The position numbers and the translations under genes are program-made. A DNA stretch of 64,000 nucleotides from Gracilaria domingensis (Eukaryota; Rhodophyta; Florideophyceae; Gracilariales; Gracilariaceae): positions 136,043 to 200,042 of the forward strand of contig VCMS01000009.1 of the NCBI GenBank assembly GCA_022539475.1, in the 5' to 3' direction. Under the pieces are notes generated by a model that did no database searches, had not been told where the DNA came from, and was given only the letters and a program-made list of their open reading frames with translations. Below, one piece after another: positions 41,590 to 53,684 of the stretch (positions are counted from its first letter, which is position 1; the number at the start of each line of letters is the position of its first letter).

Positions 41590-44160
41590 CCCCTCTGAAC
41601 GGTCAAACTTGGGACACCTAACAAAGATTTAAAAACATTTCAAACACTAGATTGCTTCTTTAATCTCATATTGGAATAGATAAATTTGTCTTAATGAGAC
41701 CATTCAAATGAGATAAACCTTGACGACAGAGATACAGATTTGTATCCAGCCATCCTCAAATACTGTCTATCCCAGCGAACAACCCACACAAAGAAAAAGG
41801 GTTAATTCGGGCCACCCACATCTTCCAAACCAGCTTCGCTCGCTAAATCCACGACACCGACAACCACTAACGCCACGAACTGATACGAACGAATTGACAC
41901 CTTGGTCTTACCGCTTGAAGATGCTCCCGTTTGCTTCATACGCTCTCGTACCCCCAACGCCACTTTTCTTCCCAAAACTTGCGCAAACTTTCGCGCGTCT
42001 GCATCTTTACGCCTTCGTTCCGCTGCGCTTGGCCGCTGAAGCCTACGACGTACAGCCTCAAACCGCCTCTCTTTCTGCTCCTGCTCTCGAACTCTCTGCT
42101 CTTCCTCGCGCTTGCGCTTTCTCTCTGCAGCTGCTTCTTGCACTTGAAAACGAAAACGTTCGCGCTCTTCCGCTTTCTTTGACTGTTCTGCAGCCTTCTT
42201 TTTTTGCTGTTGTAACGCCTCTTGCTCCTTCTCTCTCCGTAAGCGAAGTTTTTCACCATGTGTTAACCATTGTGCGGGCTGCCCTGCATCCATCAGTACC
42301 CGCGGTTGTGAATTACGGACAGTGTACGCCCCAAAGTTTGTTCCCGGAGCACTGACAGTGTTCATAAGAATTGAATTGACTGTCTCATTTTGGTTCAGTA
42401 TCGTGGTAAGAGCTTTGATTTTGGTAGAGTACCCATCCTTATTATGAAAAACCTGGGCGAGTTCCCTGCAGGTGCTCTTATCTGACTGCCTTATTCGTAC
42501 CGAACACAATGTACTGTCCTCACCGGCATTAATCAATTTATCCTCTTCCTTCTTAACTAATTCTCTTTTGGTATCTTCCTCTGTTCTGAATTGTTCGGGG
42601 AACGTCCTGCAGAACGGGAATGTTCCTGTCTTCCGAAACGAGTGCTTTATGTCCTCTTCTGTGATGCACTCATGTGCGTAAACTGCACAAGCTAAATTGA
42701 AGCTGACCTTCGTGGTATCCACATGACCTTGGCGACAAAATTCGTCTCGAAGGACGCGCATATTCTTCTGAAATCCTTGGTTAATCTTCTGATCGCACGG
42801 TTGCAGAAAGTGCGATGTATTTGCGGCGTTTACAGCGGCTTCAATATAGGGCTTCGTACAGTAATCAACCCACTCTGGATTTTTGCGGGACGAATGCCCG
42901 TCAAGAAAGAGAAGAAAGAGCGTTTTGCTCTCAAGAAACCGCCTAGCAGTGTGCTCGACATGTTTAACAAAAGAGGACATGAAGGGTCCTTCCATTGACG
43001 CATTGTCAGAGACCTTGATCACCCCGTCTTCCGGGAACCAACCAGGTTCGGTGAGTGGTTTGATAATCCCCGTTGGCGGCGCAGAGAAGGAGCCCTCTAC
43101 TGGAGCCCACCAATCGCTAGACTTTCTTTTCCCAGCCACGATGAAATATGGCGGCGCTTTCCTTCCTGCGGCGGAAGCAGCAATGACGCAGTTTATATGT
43201 TTGGAGATGCCATAAGTGGATTTCACACGGTGATGTCCTCCGTTCTTGGTGGAAGAAGAGGAGAATATCTTGATTTGCTTTCCAAAGATGTTGTCGATTC
43301 CGGTGTCATCCATATTCCACAACCTATTCGCGTCTGATAAGATGCCTTCATGAAGCTTTCCAATTCTTTCAAGGACAGCAAAGAAGGTCTCGACGTGGTT
43401 TTAAGACTGTGTGCGGCAAGTTTGCTTGCTCCCTATTTTCTATATGCTTGTACGCTATTTTACGGTTTGTAGCTCTGTAAGAACGTATTGCGTCATCACC
43501 TGGAACTCCTGTCTTGAATCTTTTACGTCCGTCAGCTAAAATTCTACTAAGAAGATGTTTAAACGTAAAATGGTCCATTGCAAATTCTCGTTCAGCCGCT
43601 ATGATGAGTCTTTGGTTAATTAATGTGCGCCTCTCTGATGTAATGATAGCAGGACAGCCAGGTCGTACGTAGGCGTTTAAAAGTGGTTCGAGTGCTGGGT
43701 CGTTGGATAGAATAGCCTTGTGAATGCGGCCAACGGTTTTGCGGCTGACACCGGTCATTCGAGAAACTGCGCGAACACTGCGACCCTCTTGCAAGAGTTG
43801 CATAGCCGCACTGCGGCTGATGGCATCCTGAGACTGTTTTTCAAGACGGCTTTCGTAGTTAACCGCTTGTTTCCGCATATAGAGTGGCACACTGAGCACG
43901 TGCTCAGTATGCGCATCTCATTGTTGCGGCTGCTGTCGTGCACGACACTTGTTTAATGGGATCCTGTGCACTGTGCAACGATGCGGAAAGTGAAACTGGT
44001 AACTACAGAGCATCAAGAATGGCGCCAAAGTGCTCCATCACGATTGTTTGCATCAGTTGCGGTGGGAGGTGCGATGCGAAACTAGGTGTTTGGGTTGGAG
44101 AGAAAATAGCGGGAGTCGTCCCAAATAAACCCATGTCCCATAATTGCCCGTTCAGAGGGG
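41590..44160 (-). mobile_element. pogo/Tigger-type Tc1-mariner element
   Basis: The terminal inverted repeat is CCCCTCTGAACGGTCAA on the left and, read inward from the right, CCCCTCTGAACGGGCAA. Similarity extends to about 26 bp (ending GGGAC). TA stands immediately outside both ends (41588-41589 and 44161-44162), the duplication expected of this superfamily. The element is 2,571 bp, carries a transposase gene on the minus strand, and lies inside the hAT element. Confidence 0.93.
41802..43878 (-). pseudogene. pogo-type transposase (HTH plus DDE_1), one frameshift
   Basis: The first segment (ATG 43876-43878 down to 43369) holds an N-terminal psq-like helix-turn-helix, GRSVRAVSRMTGVSRKTVGR, as in CENP-B/pogo proteins. 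The second (43322-41802) holds the DDE_1 catalytic domain: NMDDTGIDNIFG (first D), LFLDGHSSRKNPEW (second D) and FLQPCDQKINQGFQKN (third D). The segments are collinear but out of frame near 43,395, where the sequence between them still reads as related protein in another frame. A Lys/Arg/Glu-rich coiled coil of ~90 residues forms the C terminus. All three catalytic acids survive; only the frameshift disables the copy. Confidence 0.88.
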
Positions 44161-45167
44161 TATATATGCTTGTGGGGCAAACTCCAAAGAGTGAAAACCC
44201 ACCAGACTGTCTGCAGGTCCGCTCTCGTGCGAGATGGTAGACTGGCGACAGATTAAACTATATTTCCAGTAAAAAATGGTTTAAAGAGAGCTCTGTACCG
44301 CTTTAACTCGGGTGTAAGCCCGAAGATGCACTGGCTATATTTACACAGATGCTCGGCACAGTTGTGAGAAAATGGTGACAAATCCTAAAGATAGGATGGT
44401 ATCCGCAGCGATGCAATGCAACTAATGACGGCTGTAGTTTCGAGATGGTAAGCAACACACAACAACAACAACAACCAACATTCACGAGCGACGGGTAAGG
44501 CCTCCTCGGCACTTTGCCGAAGCGGGGCAAAATAGTGCAACAGGGAAACACAGGATTCTGTAACCACGGCTGAACTCTATAGACAGCCGGATCACTTTGT
44601 AATTTAGTCTAATATCTCCTTAATATGATTCGCAAGTCCTGACATCAAGAACAGATGTCCTTCAGAAGTACCGAGAGGGTAAGACCACCGTAACCAGACG
44701 CAGTTACACTTGTTAGAGAAAGAAATTACGTATGCGGCTAGCGAGAGGGCCTCACTCGTGCTGAGCGCACTCGAAAGAGCGCTACGCGACAAAGAATTCC
44801 CTTGGGGAGTGCTCCGGTTGACTTTACAAAGGCGGTTGAGTCTGCGAGATCACGCCCACCTAAGTAGGTCTACTAAGTAACTATATGCACTTGTTGCACA
44901 CCTGCAGGGGTCCTTGCATGTGTTTAATTCAGTGTCAGGCGTCTCAGGTGCACCAGCTATCCTCCCGTGTTATGCACATACGGTCGTGTGATACACGCGT
45001 CTACCTAGCGGTGATAGTCATCAATGGCGCCCCTGATTACAGGCAAAAATCTGGAAAAGCTCTCCAAAGGTAACCTCCAAAATTGGTCCCACTCATCCAT
45101 TGAGATTGCATCCTCCTATACTCAACCCTGCTTATATGAGTAGCATCTTTCTGATTATCACGCGATT

Positions 45168-45892
45168 TTGCGTTGTTCTACAATGCTTCAGCGCTTTCTT
45201 CGAATTCGTGAGCAGCTTTTGGAGGTCTGCAACGATGACCGGTCAACCCTTACTATGGATGAGAGCACTGGATTTCAGAACAAAGTACAACGCTATACAA
45301 TGCAAATGAAGGGAATGGATGGGACGACAAAGTATCTGCAGTCATCTTGGCTTTCTTTGTGTGACTGTCCAGATTCTCTGGAGATATGCTTCTTCAAGAT
45401 ATTGAGAGCGGAATACATGATCAAACATCTCTTTTCTATCGATGCTTCTTAATAAAACAGTATATCTCTAAGAATGCCAGTATTCTGCCCAATCCTAACT
45501 TCGAAAGTGGCGTATGAAAACTACAGTATAACACAGGACACGAAATGACTGTTAGCGAAAAGAAGGCGTGCCAGCGTCTTTTATTTGATGTGAAGCAGTC
45601 TAATGTGTAGGATTTGAGTAGTGCCGATGTCGCTACGTCATATATTCAACGCAAAGAGATGTGCAAAAGACGCAAGATAGGCAGTCTCAAGTACAAGGAC
45701 TGCGGTTTTATTTTGGATTCTGTTGCCGAGGTTGAGCGGCTTTGGGCTATCGCAACTTATATGTTGAGAGATGAGCGCCAACGTCTGTCTCCACTGGTGT
45801 TTGAAGCTCTCATATTCTTGCGCATCAATTGCCGATTCTGGGATGTATACACTGTTCGTAATGCTCTACATTGTCTTCGAGTTCAGTCTTGA
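45168..45892 (+). pseudogene. hAT transposase, C-terminal half
   Basis: This is the continuation of the gene interrupted at 41590. It has MLQRFLRIREQLLEVCNDD just after the expected RWSG motif, then VQRYTMQMKGMDGTTKYLQ. After a shift, the C-terminal dimerisation block follows (CGFILDSVAEVERLWAIAT, RLSPLVFEALIFLRINCRFW). About 1 kb between the pogo right end and 45168 has no coding sequence and contains a small AAC microsatellite near 44,460. Confidence 0.75.
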
Positions 45893-46039
45893 ATATGTCT
45901 TGGTTTAGTACTCTGTTCTACAAGATTTGAGTCGTCTTTGACGTTTCTCGGAACTATTATTTAAGTAAACATTGTGTTCTTCTGTCTGTTATTGTGAAGA
46001 GTTTTTTTTATTCATTGTTATTTTTAAGTGGATTGGGAT

Positions 46040-46275
46040 TGCTATCATATTGCACAGAAGCTTCCAATCGCAACTGAGATTGCAAGTATGCTTTCAACCT
46101 CAATTGGATTGCAAATAAGCTTGCAATTGCAATCGGGATTGCAAATGAAACATATGATGCAATCCCCATTACGCAGCAGTAGTATATTGCAATCTGGATT
46201 GCAAGTCTAAGCACGAGTACGATTGATTACCGAATTGATTGCAACAGAGGCAATCTGCAGCAATCGGATTGGTTC
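46040..46275. repeat. hAT right subterminal GCAATC/GATTGC motif array
   Basis: Mirror of the left array: at least seven motifs such as GCAATCGGGATTGC and GCAATCTGGATTGC in the last ~240 bp before the right terminus. Confidence 0.85.
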
Positions 46276-46283
46276 CATCCCTG

Positions 46284-46913
46284 GCTACCACGCTATGGTG
46301 TGCGCTGTCGGACTTGGAGCAACACGGAGACATAACTCATTGCGCGACACATTTTATATGTTTCTTAGACAACCACCGCTTTGTCTACAAGTCTACCGAG
46401 AATGGTCATTTCCCTCGCAGCAGCATCTGCCAGAAAACGAACAGTGGCGTTTAGATCTCTTGATCTATGCAGTTAGAGTCAATCCAGGACCAGTGGGCAT
46501 AGACGTGACGATTGTGAGCCCAAACAGCCTATCGTATACATTCGCACCCCCCAGAACAGCGAAAGGCGTGGCATCCAAAGCAGAAGCAGCAAAGCGCGCA
46601 CAGTACAGCGATCGATGCGCCACAGACAATGTGGACTCTGCCGCTTTCGCCCTTGACATACATGAAGCGCTTGGGGAGTCTGTCAGAAACTTCTCGCGTC
46701 GCGTCGCGGAGTACGTTGCTAGCGTACGAGGCACAAATCCCATTACTGAGCACCACGCGGTGGTGGTGCGCCTGGAACGAAATGCACTACAGCTGACAGC
46801 AGCCGCTGTTAACCGGCGTCTCTTGCTCCTATCCAATAGCGCCCACGTAGCTTATACGTAATCAACGAGAGCTGAAATACCCTGAAATAAAGGTCCCTTT
46901 CGTTCGTTCGTTC
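46284..46913 (+). pseudogene. LINE ORF2 C-terminal region, right part, with (CGTT)n tail
   Basis: The plus-strand frame to 46861 continues the LINE protein: RRHNSLRD, then the endonuclease-like tail (QWRLDLLIYAVRVNP, VGIDVTIVSPNS, AAKRAQYSD, DIHEALGESVRNF). The stop is at 46859-46861. About 40 bp later AATAAA is followed by three CGTT units (46901-46913), a typical 3' simple-repeat end of a non-LTR element. The LINE copy is therefore 5'-truncated and was inserted here before the hAT. Confidence 0.75.
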
Positions 46914-48400
46914 TTCCGGACTAAACCATACGTCTCAGCCTTTGCACGCAGTTCAACGTACTGCATTTGCCGACGACTCCTCCCAGCCTAAGAATTGTTC
47001 CCCATACATGGGCCTCTCAACTGCATGTGGCAGTAAAATAGATGCTCTAGAAACGAGAACGTCGGTACTGTTTTCACGCATATTTTTGTAGAAATTCTTA
47101 AATCCAGCCCGTTTAGGGTAATAATTTTCTATTTCCTTCTTAGCCTTATTAATCAGCCAATATTGAGATAGATCTCTTTAATTAGTAAAACCTGTAGGCC
47201 ACAAGCAATCCATTATCAATTTTTTTCCATTTGACGTTACATGTAACGATAAAAAAAGCACTTTTGACTCTAGTAAGAAGTAGAATTGCGACAGCGACCC
47301 TCATTGCTGCCGTACTTGTCTCCTCCCTTTGCGAAAAAGAAAAAATTGTCTTAAACTTTCTTTTAAACTTATCATAAACATCTTCTTCTTCAGATTCAGT
47401 GATAAACTTTTCATTATCTTCTTCACCCAGGTTGGAAACGCCTTTTTTTGGACTAATTAGAGTCACATCAATCGAACATCGTGCCCTTATTTTACTCATA
47501 GATGTAGTCTGGTCTTTTTTTGGAACACTGTTAGTCTCTTGAATACTTGCAAAGAAAAATGACAATACGTAATCCTTACAAAACTCTTACAAACTTAGTT
47601 GTACGCATCGTGAACATTGTGCATTTTATACTGCGTGAACACCATATCTGTATTATGTAAATAACTAGGATACTTGTCTCTAGGGAAAACGTTGGACTCC
47701 AGCAAGTGTCTTTAGCGCGTTACTACGGCGAATGCGCTTTCCGACAGCTTGAGAAGAAGTTTTGCGGGTAGCATTTTTGGACTTTTATGTGAGGGAGAAA
47801 GACATCAAACGGAAACCGAACGCATTACATAATTCTATAACGAGAAGCAAGCTTCGACTATTTGTAAACTGTTTAAGCTTTAGTACAAAGTAATACTTCA
47901 AAATGTGCTGCACACTCTCATAGGGTTGATCGATCGCAGGACATTCTTATCGATTTTTTAAATGTGACCGGACGATCACTGGCACTACTAACAGACCACG
48001 ATGGCTAAAGAAGATATAAAAGTTATTTTTAGTAGATGAATTGTAAACATCTATAGCCGATGTTGCTTACAAGCGTAACTGTCGTTCCCTAGCAAAACCC
48101 ATGCTCATTGAATCATCATGTGGCGGTAAATGAAACTGATGCCTTTCAATAAAATGTAAGGGCAATTTCGAGGAATATAAGTTTTTCAAAAAATCACACT
48201 CATGGAAATGTCAGTGAAACAAAAACTTACTTACTTTTCAAGGACGTTGGTCGTATTACCTTACTATACCAGTCATCTTGTCTGCAAGCCTACTGAAAAC
48301 CCTTTTAGTTTTCCCTTAACGAGTTTTGCCTGGGGTTCTCAGTTGCACGGTTGCCGAATAAAAAGATAAGATGAAGCTGATGATAGACCGAGCCGATGAG
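46914..48400. other. AT-rich region without recognised gene
   Basis: A 127-codon minus-strand frame (47182-47565) has an acidic stretch (LGEEDNEKFITESEEEDVYD) but no recognisable domain. The rest has no coding character. It separates the LINE tail from the copia remnant. Confidence 0.35.
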
Positions 48401-48624
48401 TTCGAGCTTGCTTCTCTTTACTTTAAGTAGTCTCCGAGGTTGGCTCTTTTGGCGCCAACCTATCCAAAACCGAAACACTAACGAACTACTTTCTCTACGC
48501 AAGGTACCACTTACGCAGTACGGTGCCACCTACGCAATTGTTGATAGATAACTTTCATTCGACAACGTCCAAAGTCCTTCAATCTCTTTCTTTCCGAAAC
48601 AAGCAATAATCGTTAAGCTCATTT

Positions 48625-50413
48625 TCAACAACAAATGACCCTCTTTTCAGTATCATGTACGCACTTATTGTGGGATATTATGTTATCAAACACCATGTTC
48701 TTAACAACCTTAGTAAAAACATTAGAGGGATTATTGCTTGAACGAATGAAACCAGCATCAATCATTTCACCGTGATCATAAGATTCCCTAACAGCAGTTT
48801 CTGATGATTTGGTAATTACATCAAACAGACTTTTAGAATCGGTAAACATCTTAATAGGAATTTGTTTTCCTAATATTTATTTGAAGAGTAGACGTTACAG
48901 TTGTCATTTGCATCGGCCAGAAGGACAAAATAATCAAGCTGAGACGTATCATCATCATTGTTTGCAAACGACGAATCGCTATAGACACGGAGATGAAGCG
49001 TGTCTAAAGCTAATTTGACAAATGTCAAGGAGATATCTCCTTTCTTCTGTAGCTCCTTGATGACTTTGTTTATACTCTCTTAGGATTTCATATTGAAGAC
49101 CTTCTCCGTTACCTGAGCGCCACTAATTATCACCAGTGAGAGCATTCATATTTAAATCATTTTTCAAGTGTTTCATAAATGTGATATTCCAATAATCACT
49201 CGCATCAGGCAGTCCATATAGAGGTTTCTTAAGTAAGAGCATTGATCTACTTGGGAGATTCATTTCCTTAGGAGGACGAAGATAGACTTCTCTGGCTAAG
49301 TTCTGACTACTCTGGATGTATGCTTGAGTAACGTCATGACTCCAGACTTTCCAGGCAAATGTAGCAACCAAAGACAGAATAAGACGTACAGTGCTATGCT
49401 TAGCTGTTGTCGCATTATGCACAAGATAAATTTGATCCTTATCTGCAAAACCTTGGCCTACGAGACGAGCTTTGTGAAGTTCTTCTCCAGATCCACGGTT
49501 CTTAGTGCAGAGAACAAATCTTGAGTCTATTAAATTGGCGTCTGCAGGAACTCCATCCTTCGAAACGACTTCCTGCGTATTACGCTTCATTAAACCAGTG
49601 AGTTCTTTCTTCTTTGCTTCCAGAAAATCGTCAGATTTCTTTCTAGAATCGTTTATTTTTAGTACCTCAGTGATAAACGTATCATACGTGGAATTGGTGT
49701 CTTCGTGTTCCGTGAACTGAGATAAAGAATAGTTCAGAAGATGTTCAAAGTTGTGAGGAATTGGTGGATTTTCGGGAATATAAGGCTTCGCTTGAGTGTT
49801 GAACAATCTCGCCTTCTTTCTTTTTCACGAAAATCTGTTTGCCTTGAACATTGATTACTTCAAAGAGGCCGGTCCAGCGAAGCATTTCCTTCTCGCGGTA
49901 AATGAGTACATTTTTACCAGGAGCAAAATCGTACTTAATAGATTCAGGAAGACGAGCGTCAAGTGCTCGACATAAGCGGATCTCATTGGAGATGATCTCC
50001 ATTTCTGAACGTGCAGTGAGAAGAGCTTGCATGCGTTCTTCTTGATCCGATAGTTGCTTATGTACCCCAAGAAGCCGTGGGAGAACGCCAAAGACAAGGA
50101 AAGAGAGAACAAGCCTTTCAGGATTCATAGTGTCATTCATTGCTTTGCCAGCAGTGCTAAGAATAACTTCATCGTCTTCAAGATTGGTGTCATGCTTGAT
50201 CCTAAAATAAATACGACGAAGAGAGTCTTGGTATCTTTCACTAGCGCCAATACAGTTATGACTTTCAACTCCGGAGAGCATGAAATCAATACCAAATTCA
50301 TCCATCTTTTCCTTCCAACGAGGAGAAGTAAAAATAGAGCCCTGATCACACTTGATAGATGTGGAGCAAACACGATCCGGTAATCGGCGCGAGATGCATC
50401 TCATACTGAGCAC
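48625..50413 (-). pseudogene. Ty1/copia retrotransposon pol remnant
   Basis: On the minus strand, in copia order, are: integrase C-terminal part (50413-49745; KCDQGSIFTSPRWKEKMDEF, SGVESHNCIGASERY), reverse transcriptase (49806-49123; DVTQAYIQSSQNLAREVYL, LLKKPLYGLPDAS), and an RNase H piece (48849-48625; MFTDSKSLFDVITKSS). Integrase upstream of reverse transcriptase distinguishes copia from gypsy. The integrase-to-RT junction is a frameshift, and much of RT and RNase H is missing. Downstream of RNase H, AAAAGAGGG and then TGTTGAAAATGAGC (minus strand, ending at 48630) look like a polypurine tract and the start of a 3' LTR. The 5' end is cut off by the LTR-like sequence starting near 50,413. 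Confidence 0.8.
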
Positions 50414-51165
50414 TGACCCCTTGGGGTGACGTGGCGCACACCATGAATGGCACCCCCATTTTTGGTTAAATTTTGGAAGAAGTTTTCAGGAACCTTTATA
50501 GGTAGATGTGGGAATGGGCTTGCGGACACGAGCAGATGCTGGACTTTGTAGCCGACGTGTAGTGTAGATACTAAGGTGTACCCGCCGGGGTTGTGCACAG
50601 GAACTCTGACACTGGGTCGTACACGTGTTTGAACCTCGAGAGGTACACACCACAACTATAATAGTAATAGCTTAATTCTTGGTAGATTCCTATATAGGCT
50701 CGGGCCATCTCGCCCTGGAGCTCACCAAGTAAACTCACCTGAGTCGCGTCCTATCACCCAGGACCAGACTATAGATATTGTTGCCAGCGTAGGTTCACTA
50801 CTCTTGGCGGAGGTTGACCACGACTGGTCTCGACATATCTCCCATCAGGGTCCTTAAGGAAGCATACGCTCGCAACTACTTTCTGGTTTCTTGCTACTGT
50901 TCCGGTATCTCCTAACGTCAAGCGTTTTGGCCAAGGAGTGGGGTCGTTCTGGACATAGCCACCTGGTTTAGGTACCGCTTCTGCCCCGTACGGGTATCCT
51001 TTGGCCCCACTTTGGAACATCTTTTTGGCGCCTCTGCGTGGTTGTCGCGCCGCTGTCGCTGTGAAGTAACGCATCCCCGTACTTGGGTACTAGTTGTACT
51101 GCTCGGAGGAGATGGAATCCCTGTGGGAAGACGCAGTGTGATATGAACTTCAGCCCAAGTACTTG
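50414..51165 (+). mobile_element. Diverged LTR, copy A
   Basis: Resembles the gypsy LTRs at 52.7 and 61.9 kb along much of its length: a TATAGGCTCGGG promoter-like block, CCTGGAGCTC..CCAAGTAAA, CTGAGTCGCG, and GGTTTAGGTACCGCTTCTGC. Divergence is high. Exact ends are uncertain, and no internal retrotransposon sequence accompanies it. Confidence 0.55.
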
Positions 51166-52140
51166 AGAGAATTCTTGACTGTTCTGTTGAACCTTGTCAG
51201 GTGGAATGTGTATTTCAACCTATTGGTAGTTGTAGTAGAAGTCTACGTGGTGGATCTGGCATGTAGATATTTGTGCCATCCCTGCTGGGAAGTACCTGGC
51301 ACCCTGACAGTGGGTGGTCTACGTGTACGGACCTCGGGAAATGTGCACTGTAGTTGTCGTTACTGTAGTAGTAGTATATATGCTCGGGTGATCGCACCCT
51401 GGAGCCTCGAAGTAAATGGCCAACTGAGGCTGCCTTCTTCAATCCAAGGCTTGGTTCTAGTTCATGGAACCTTCGTAGGTTCACATCCTCTTCGGGCCGG
51501 TAACCACGTGTGGTTCTTGCATCACTATCCCCTCAGGATCACTTAGGAACCCTTACCAGTTATACTTCTGTTGTTATTGTTGATTTTGTTTGTTGTTTCT
51601 GCTTGTTGTTTGTTCCGTTATGCACACGGCCTGTCCCTGTGAGGCAGATTCTTTCTGTTTGTTTTCCCTGGTTTAGGTGTCGTTCCCGGCCCAGTATTGG
51701 GTTCATTTCAGCACCACTGTGGTGTGCCGCTCCGCTTCCGGCCCTGTTCCCGCCGGTTGGCACGGGCCTTGCTCCGCTTCGGGTTGGTTTCGTTGGAAGG
51801 ATCTCTGTTTCTTTCCCCTTCCTTTTTCCCCTTTCTCTGGGTTTCCTCACCATTTTTGGCCACTTATTCTATTCCGGCGCCGCTGCACCTTTCTCTCCCA
51901 TATCTTCACCGCTGCTACGTCCTCTCTCCCAGGCTGACGACCAGCGACGTTGTGTCTCATTTGGCCGCCACTTTCTCTATTTCCAACGCCGGAAGTTTGC
52001 CTATCATTCCGATCACTGCGCCGCCAGGGGTGTGATTGGCATTCGCCTGATTTTTATCGTTGGAAGTGTACTCTTTCTCTCAGATCCAAGAAATGCATTG
52101 CCTCTAATTTGGGTTCAGTGACAGTAACAGTGGAAGTATG
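51166..52140 (+). mobile_element. Diverged LTR, copy B
   Basis: A second relative of the gypsy LTR in the same orientation: GACAGTGGGTGGTCTACGTG, TATATATGCTCGGGTGATC, GAAGTAAATGG, GGTTTAGGTGTCG, and a TTTCCCCTTTCTCTGGG block. It is closer to the complete LTRs than copy A is. Ends are approximate. It may be a solo LTR, or with copy A part of an old rearranged element. Confidence 0.55.
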
Positions 52141-52319
52141 ATATCATCAACATTCGTCACCATCTCGTCGTCAACACGGGTGATCTTATCATTTCCTGTT
52201 CATTATTGGACTGTAGCAGAGGCTAGGAATATGCTTGGAGTTTTGGGTTTGACGGCTTGTCCGGACTTCCGAAGTGCAAAAACGTTGTTACAACATATCT
52301 CTATTATATTTTACTAAGA

Positions 52320-52666
52320 TCAAGGAAGGTATAGAGTGTTCGATGCACGCCACGTTCTGGGAGCAGTGCAACTTGTGACATTGTGTTTCAAATCTCTCCT
52401 ATACTTTTCGAGGTCGTCAAGACGTAATACGGGCGACGTGAAGTAAGCTGTTTGCATAGAATATGGTTCAGAAATGTGGAGTTCTGACAGATTTCTGTCT
52501 ATCCAGGCGACTAGGATTCGAGCTCTCGATATCTGGCGTGCGTGTTCTGTATGATTTTCGTTTTCATCTAAAATGAGCTGAGGGTTGTCTAAGAGACGAA
52601 GCGTAGCAGTAGAAAAAGCGGTTGATTTAGATCTACTTTCCGGTATCTCCTCCCTGAACCGTGCTA
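52320..52666 (-). pseudogene. MULE transposase C terminus (3' side of the gypsy insertion)
   Basis: A minus-strand frame runs from the gypsy target site to a TGA at 52320-52322. It reads SRSKSTAFSTATLRLLDN, then ARILVAWIDRNLSELH and RLDDLEKYRRDLKHN. It is in the same frame as the MULE segment on the other side of the gypsy element (62,942 upward), apart from a TAA at the junction itself. This shows that the gypsy element landed inside a MULE gene. Confidence 0.65.
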
Positions 52667-52671
52667 CTTAG

Positions 52672-53684
52672 TGTGGAGCAATGGCTTCCCGTTATCGGAT
52701 GCATCATGTCGCTCAAAATGAGATGGTACCGGTGACGTGGCGAAGTTATGAAAACTCCCATTAATTTTGGGCAATTTTTGGAGGGTTTTAAGGGAGCCTT
52801 GATGGGTGAATTCAGTGTAGGAAGTGTATAGTAAGTGGAATGGTTGGCCACGTGTGGAGGTTGGCCTGCAGATAGTTGTGCCACGCCCCCTGGGAATTTC
52901 CTGACCTCTTGACAGTGGGTTGTCCACGTGTGGAACCCTCTGGAGATGTGCACCGTAGACATAGTATTAATATATATGCTCGGGTGATCTCAACCTGGAG
53001 CCCCCAAGTAAATGGATAACTGAGTCGACACTCAAGTCAAATCCTCTTCAGGATCGGGCTATATTAGCTTGCTGCCTACGTAGGTCTAAGACTTCATTAG
53101 GAGAGTAACCACGACTGTTATCGGCACTACTACCCCTTAGGGTCACTTAGGAAGCATTCGTCTCGCCATCTTTGGATATTTGATTGTTTTAACAGCTGTG
53201 TCGGTTGTCTCTTTTTGTTGTTTCTTGTTTTATTCTTTATGTTGATTCTTTTTATTGCTACTCTGTTGAGTCTCGTTGTTTGCACTTGTTCACCTGGTTC
53301 AGGTATCGCTTCCGCCCCTGTATTGGGTTTATTTTTGGCGCCTTTGAGTGCGTCGCTCCGCTCTCGGACCTGCTCCCGTCGGTTGACACGGTCGGTAGCT
53401 CCGGTTCGGTGTTTTCTACCGTGAGCTTTCCCCCGTTCACACGGTTCCTTTTTCTTTCCCTTTGTTCAGGTTCGGATCACACTCCATCTCTGGATCTGCA
53501 CCGTTCTTTGCATCCCACCTCTGTAGGTATAGCCAGTCCTCGTCTCCGGTCTTACACCCTGCTTGTCACTCGAGCCGAGTACGGGCAGAGGGTTCTATCG
53601 CTGAGTCTATCCCTCATAGCGAGTAGGACTCGGACATCCTAGTGGAGATTCCCCTTTGCGTTTATCGAATGGTTTTGCTCTACA
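52672..53684 (+). repeat. 5' LTR of gypsy element
   Basis: 1,013 bp, TGTGGAGC ... TTTTGCTCTACA. It contains a TATA-like TAATATATATG at 52968-52978. Confidence 0.9.
52966..52990 (+). promoter_or_regulatory. Predicted LTR promoter TATA box
   Basis: TATTAATATATATGCTCGGG lies about 300 bp into the LTR and is kept in the 3' LTR (about 62,226-62,250) and in diverged copy B. Conservation across diverged LTRs supports a core-promoter role for the element's RNA. Confidence 0.5.

Larger units (their letters stand above)
39923..46283 (+). mobile_element. hAT element with 8-bp target duplication, containing a nested pogo
   Basis: The termini are CAGGGGTGAGACGCAATC on the left and, read inward from the right, CAGGGATGGAACCAATCC: a canonical hAT terminal inverted repeat (CAGGG(G/A)TG). 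Flanking octamers are GCTACCCC (39915-39922) and GCTACCAC (46284-46291), a target duplication with one mismatch. Removing the element rejoins the LINE frame. Length is 6,361 bp, of which 2,571 bp is the nested pogo element. Confidence 0.93.
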
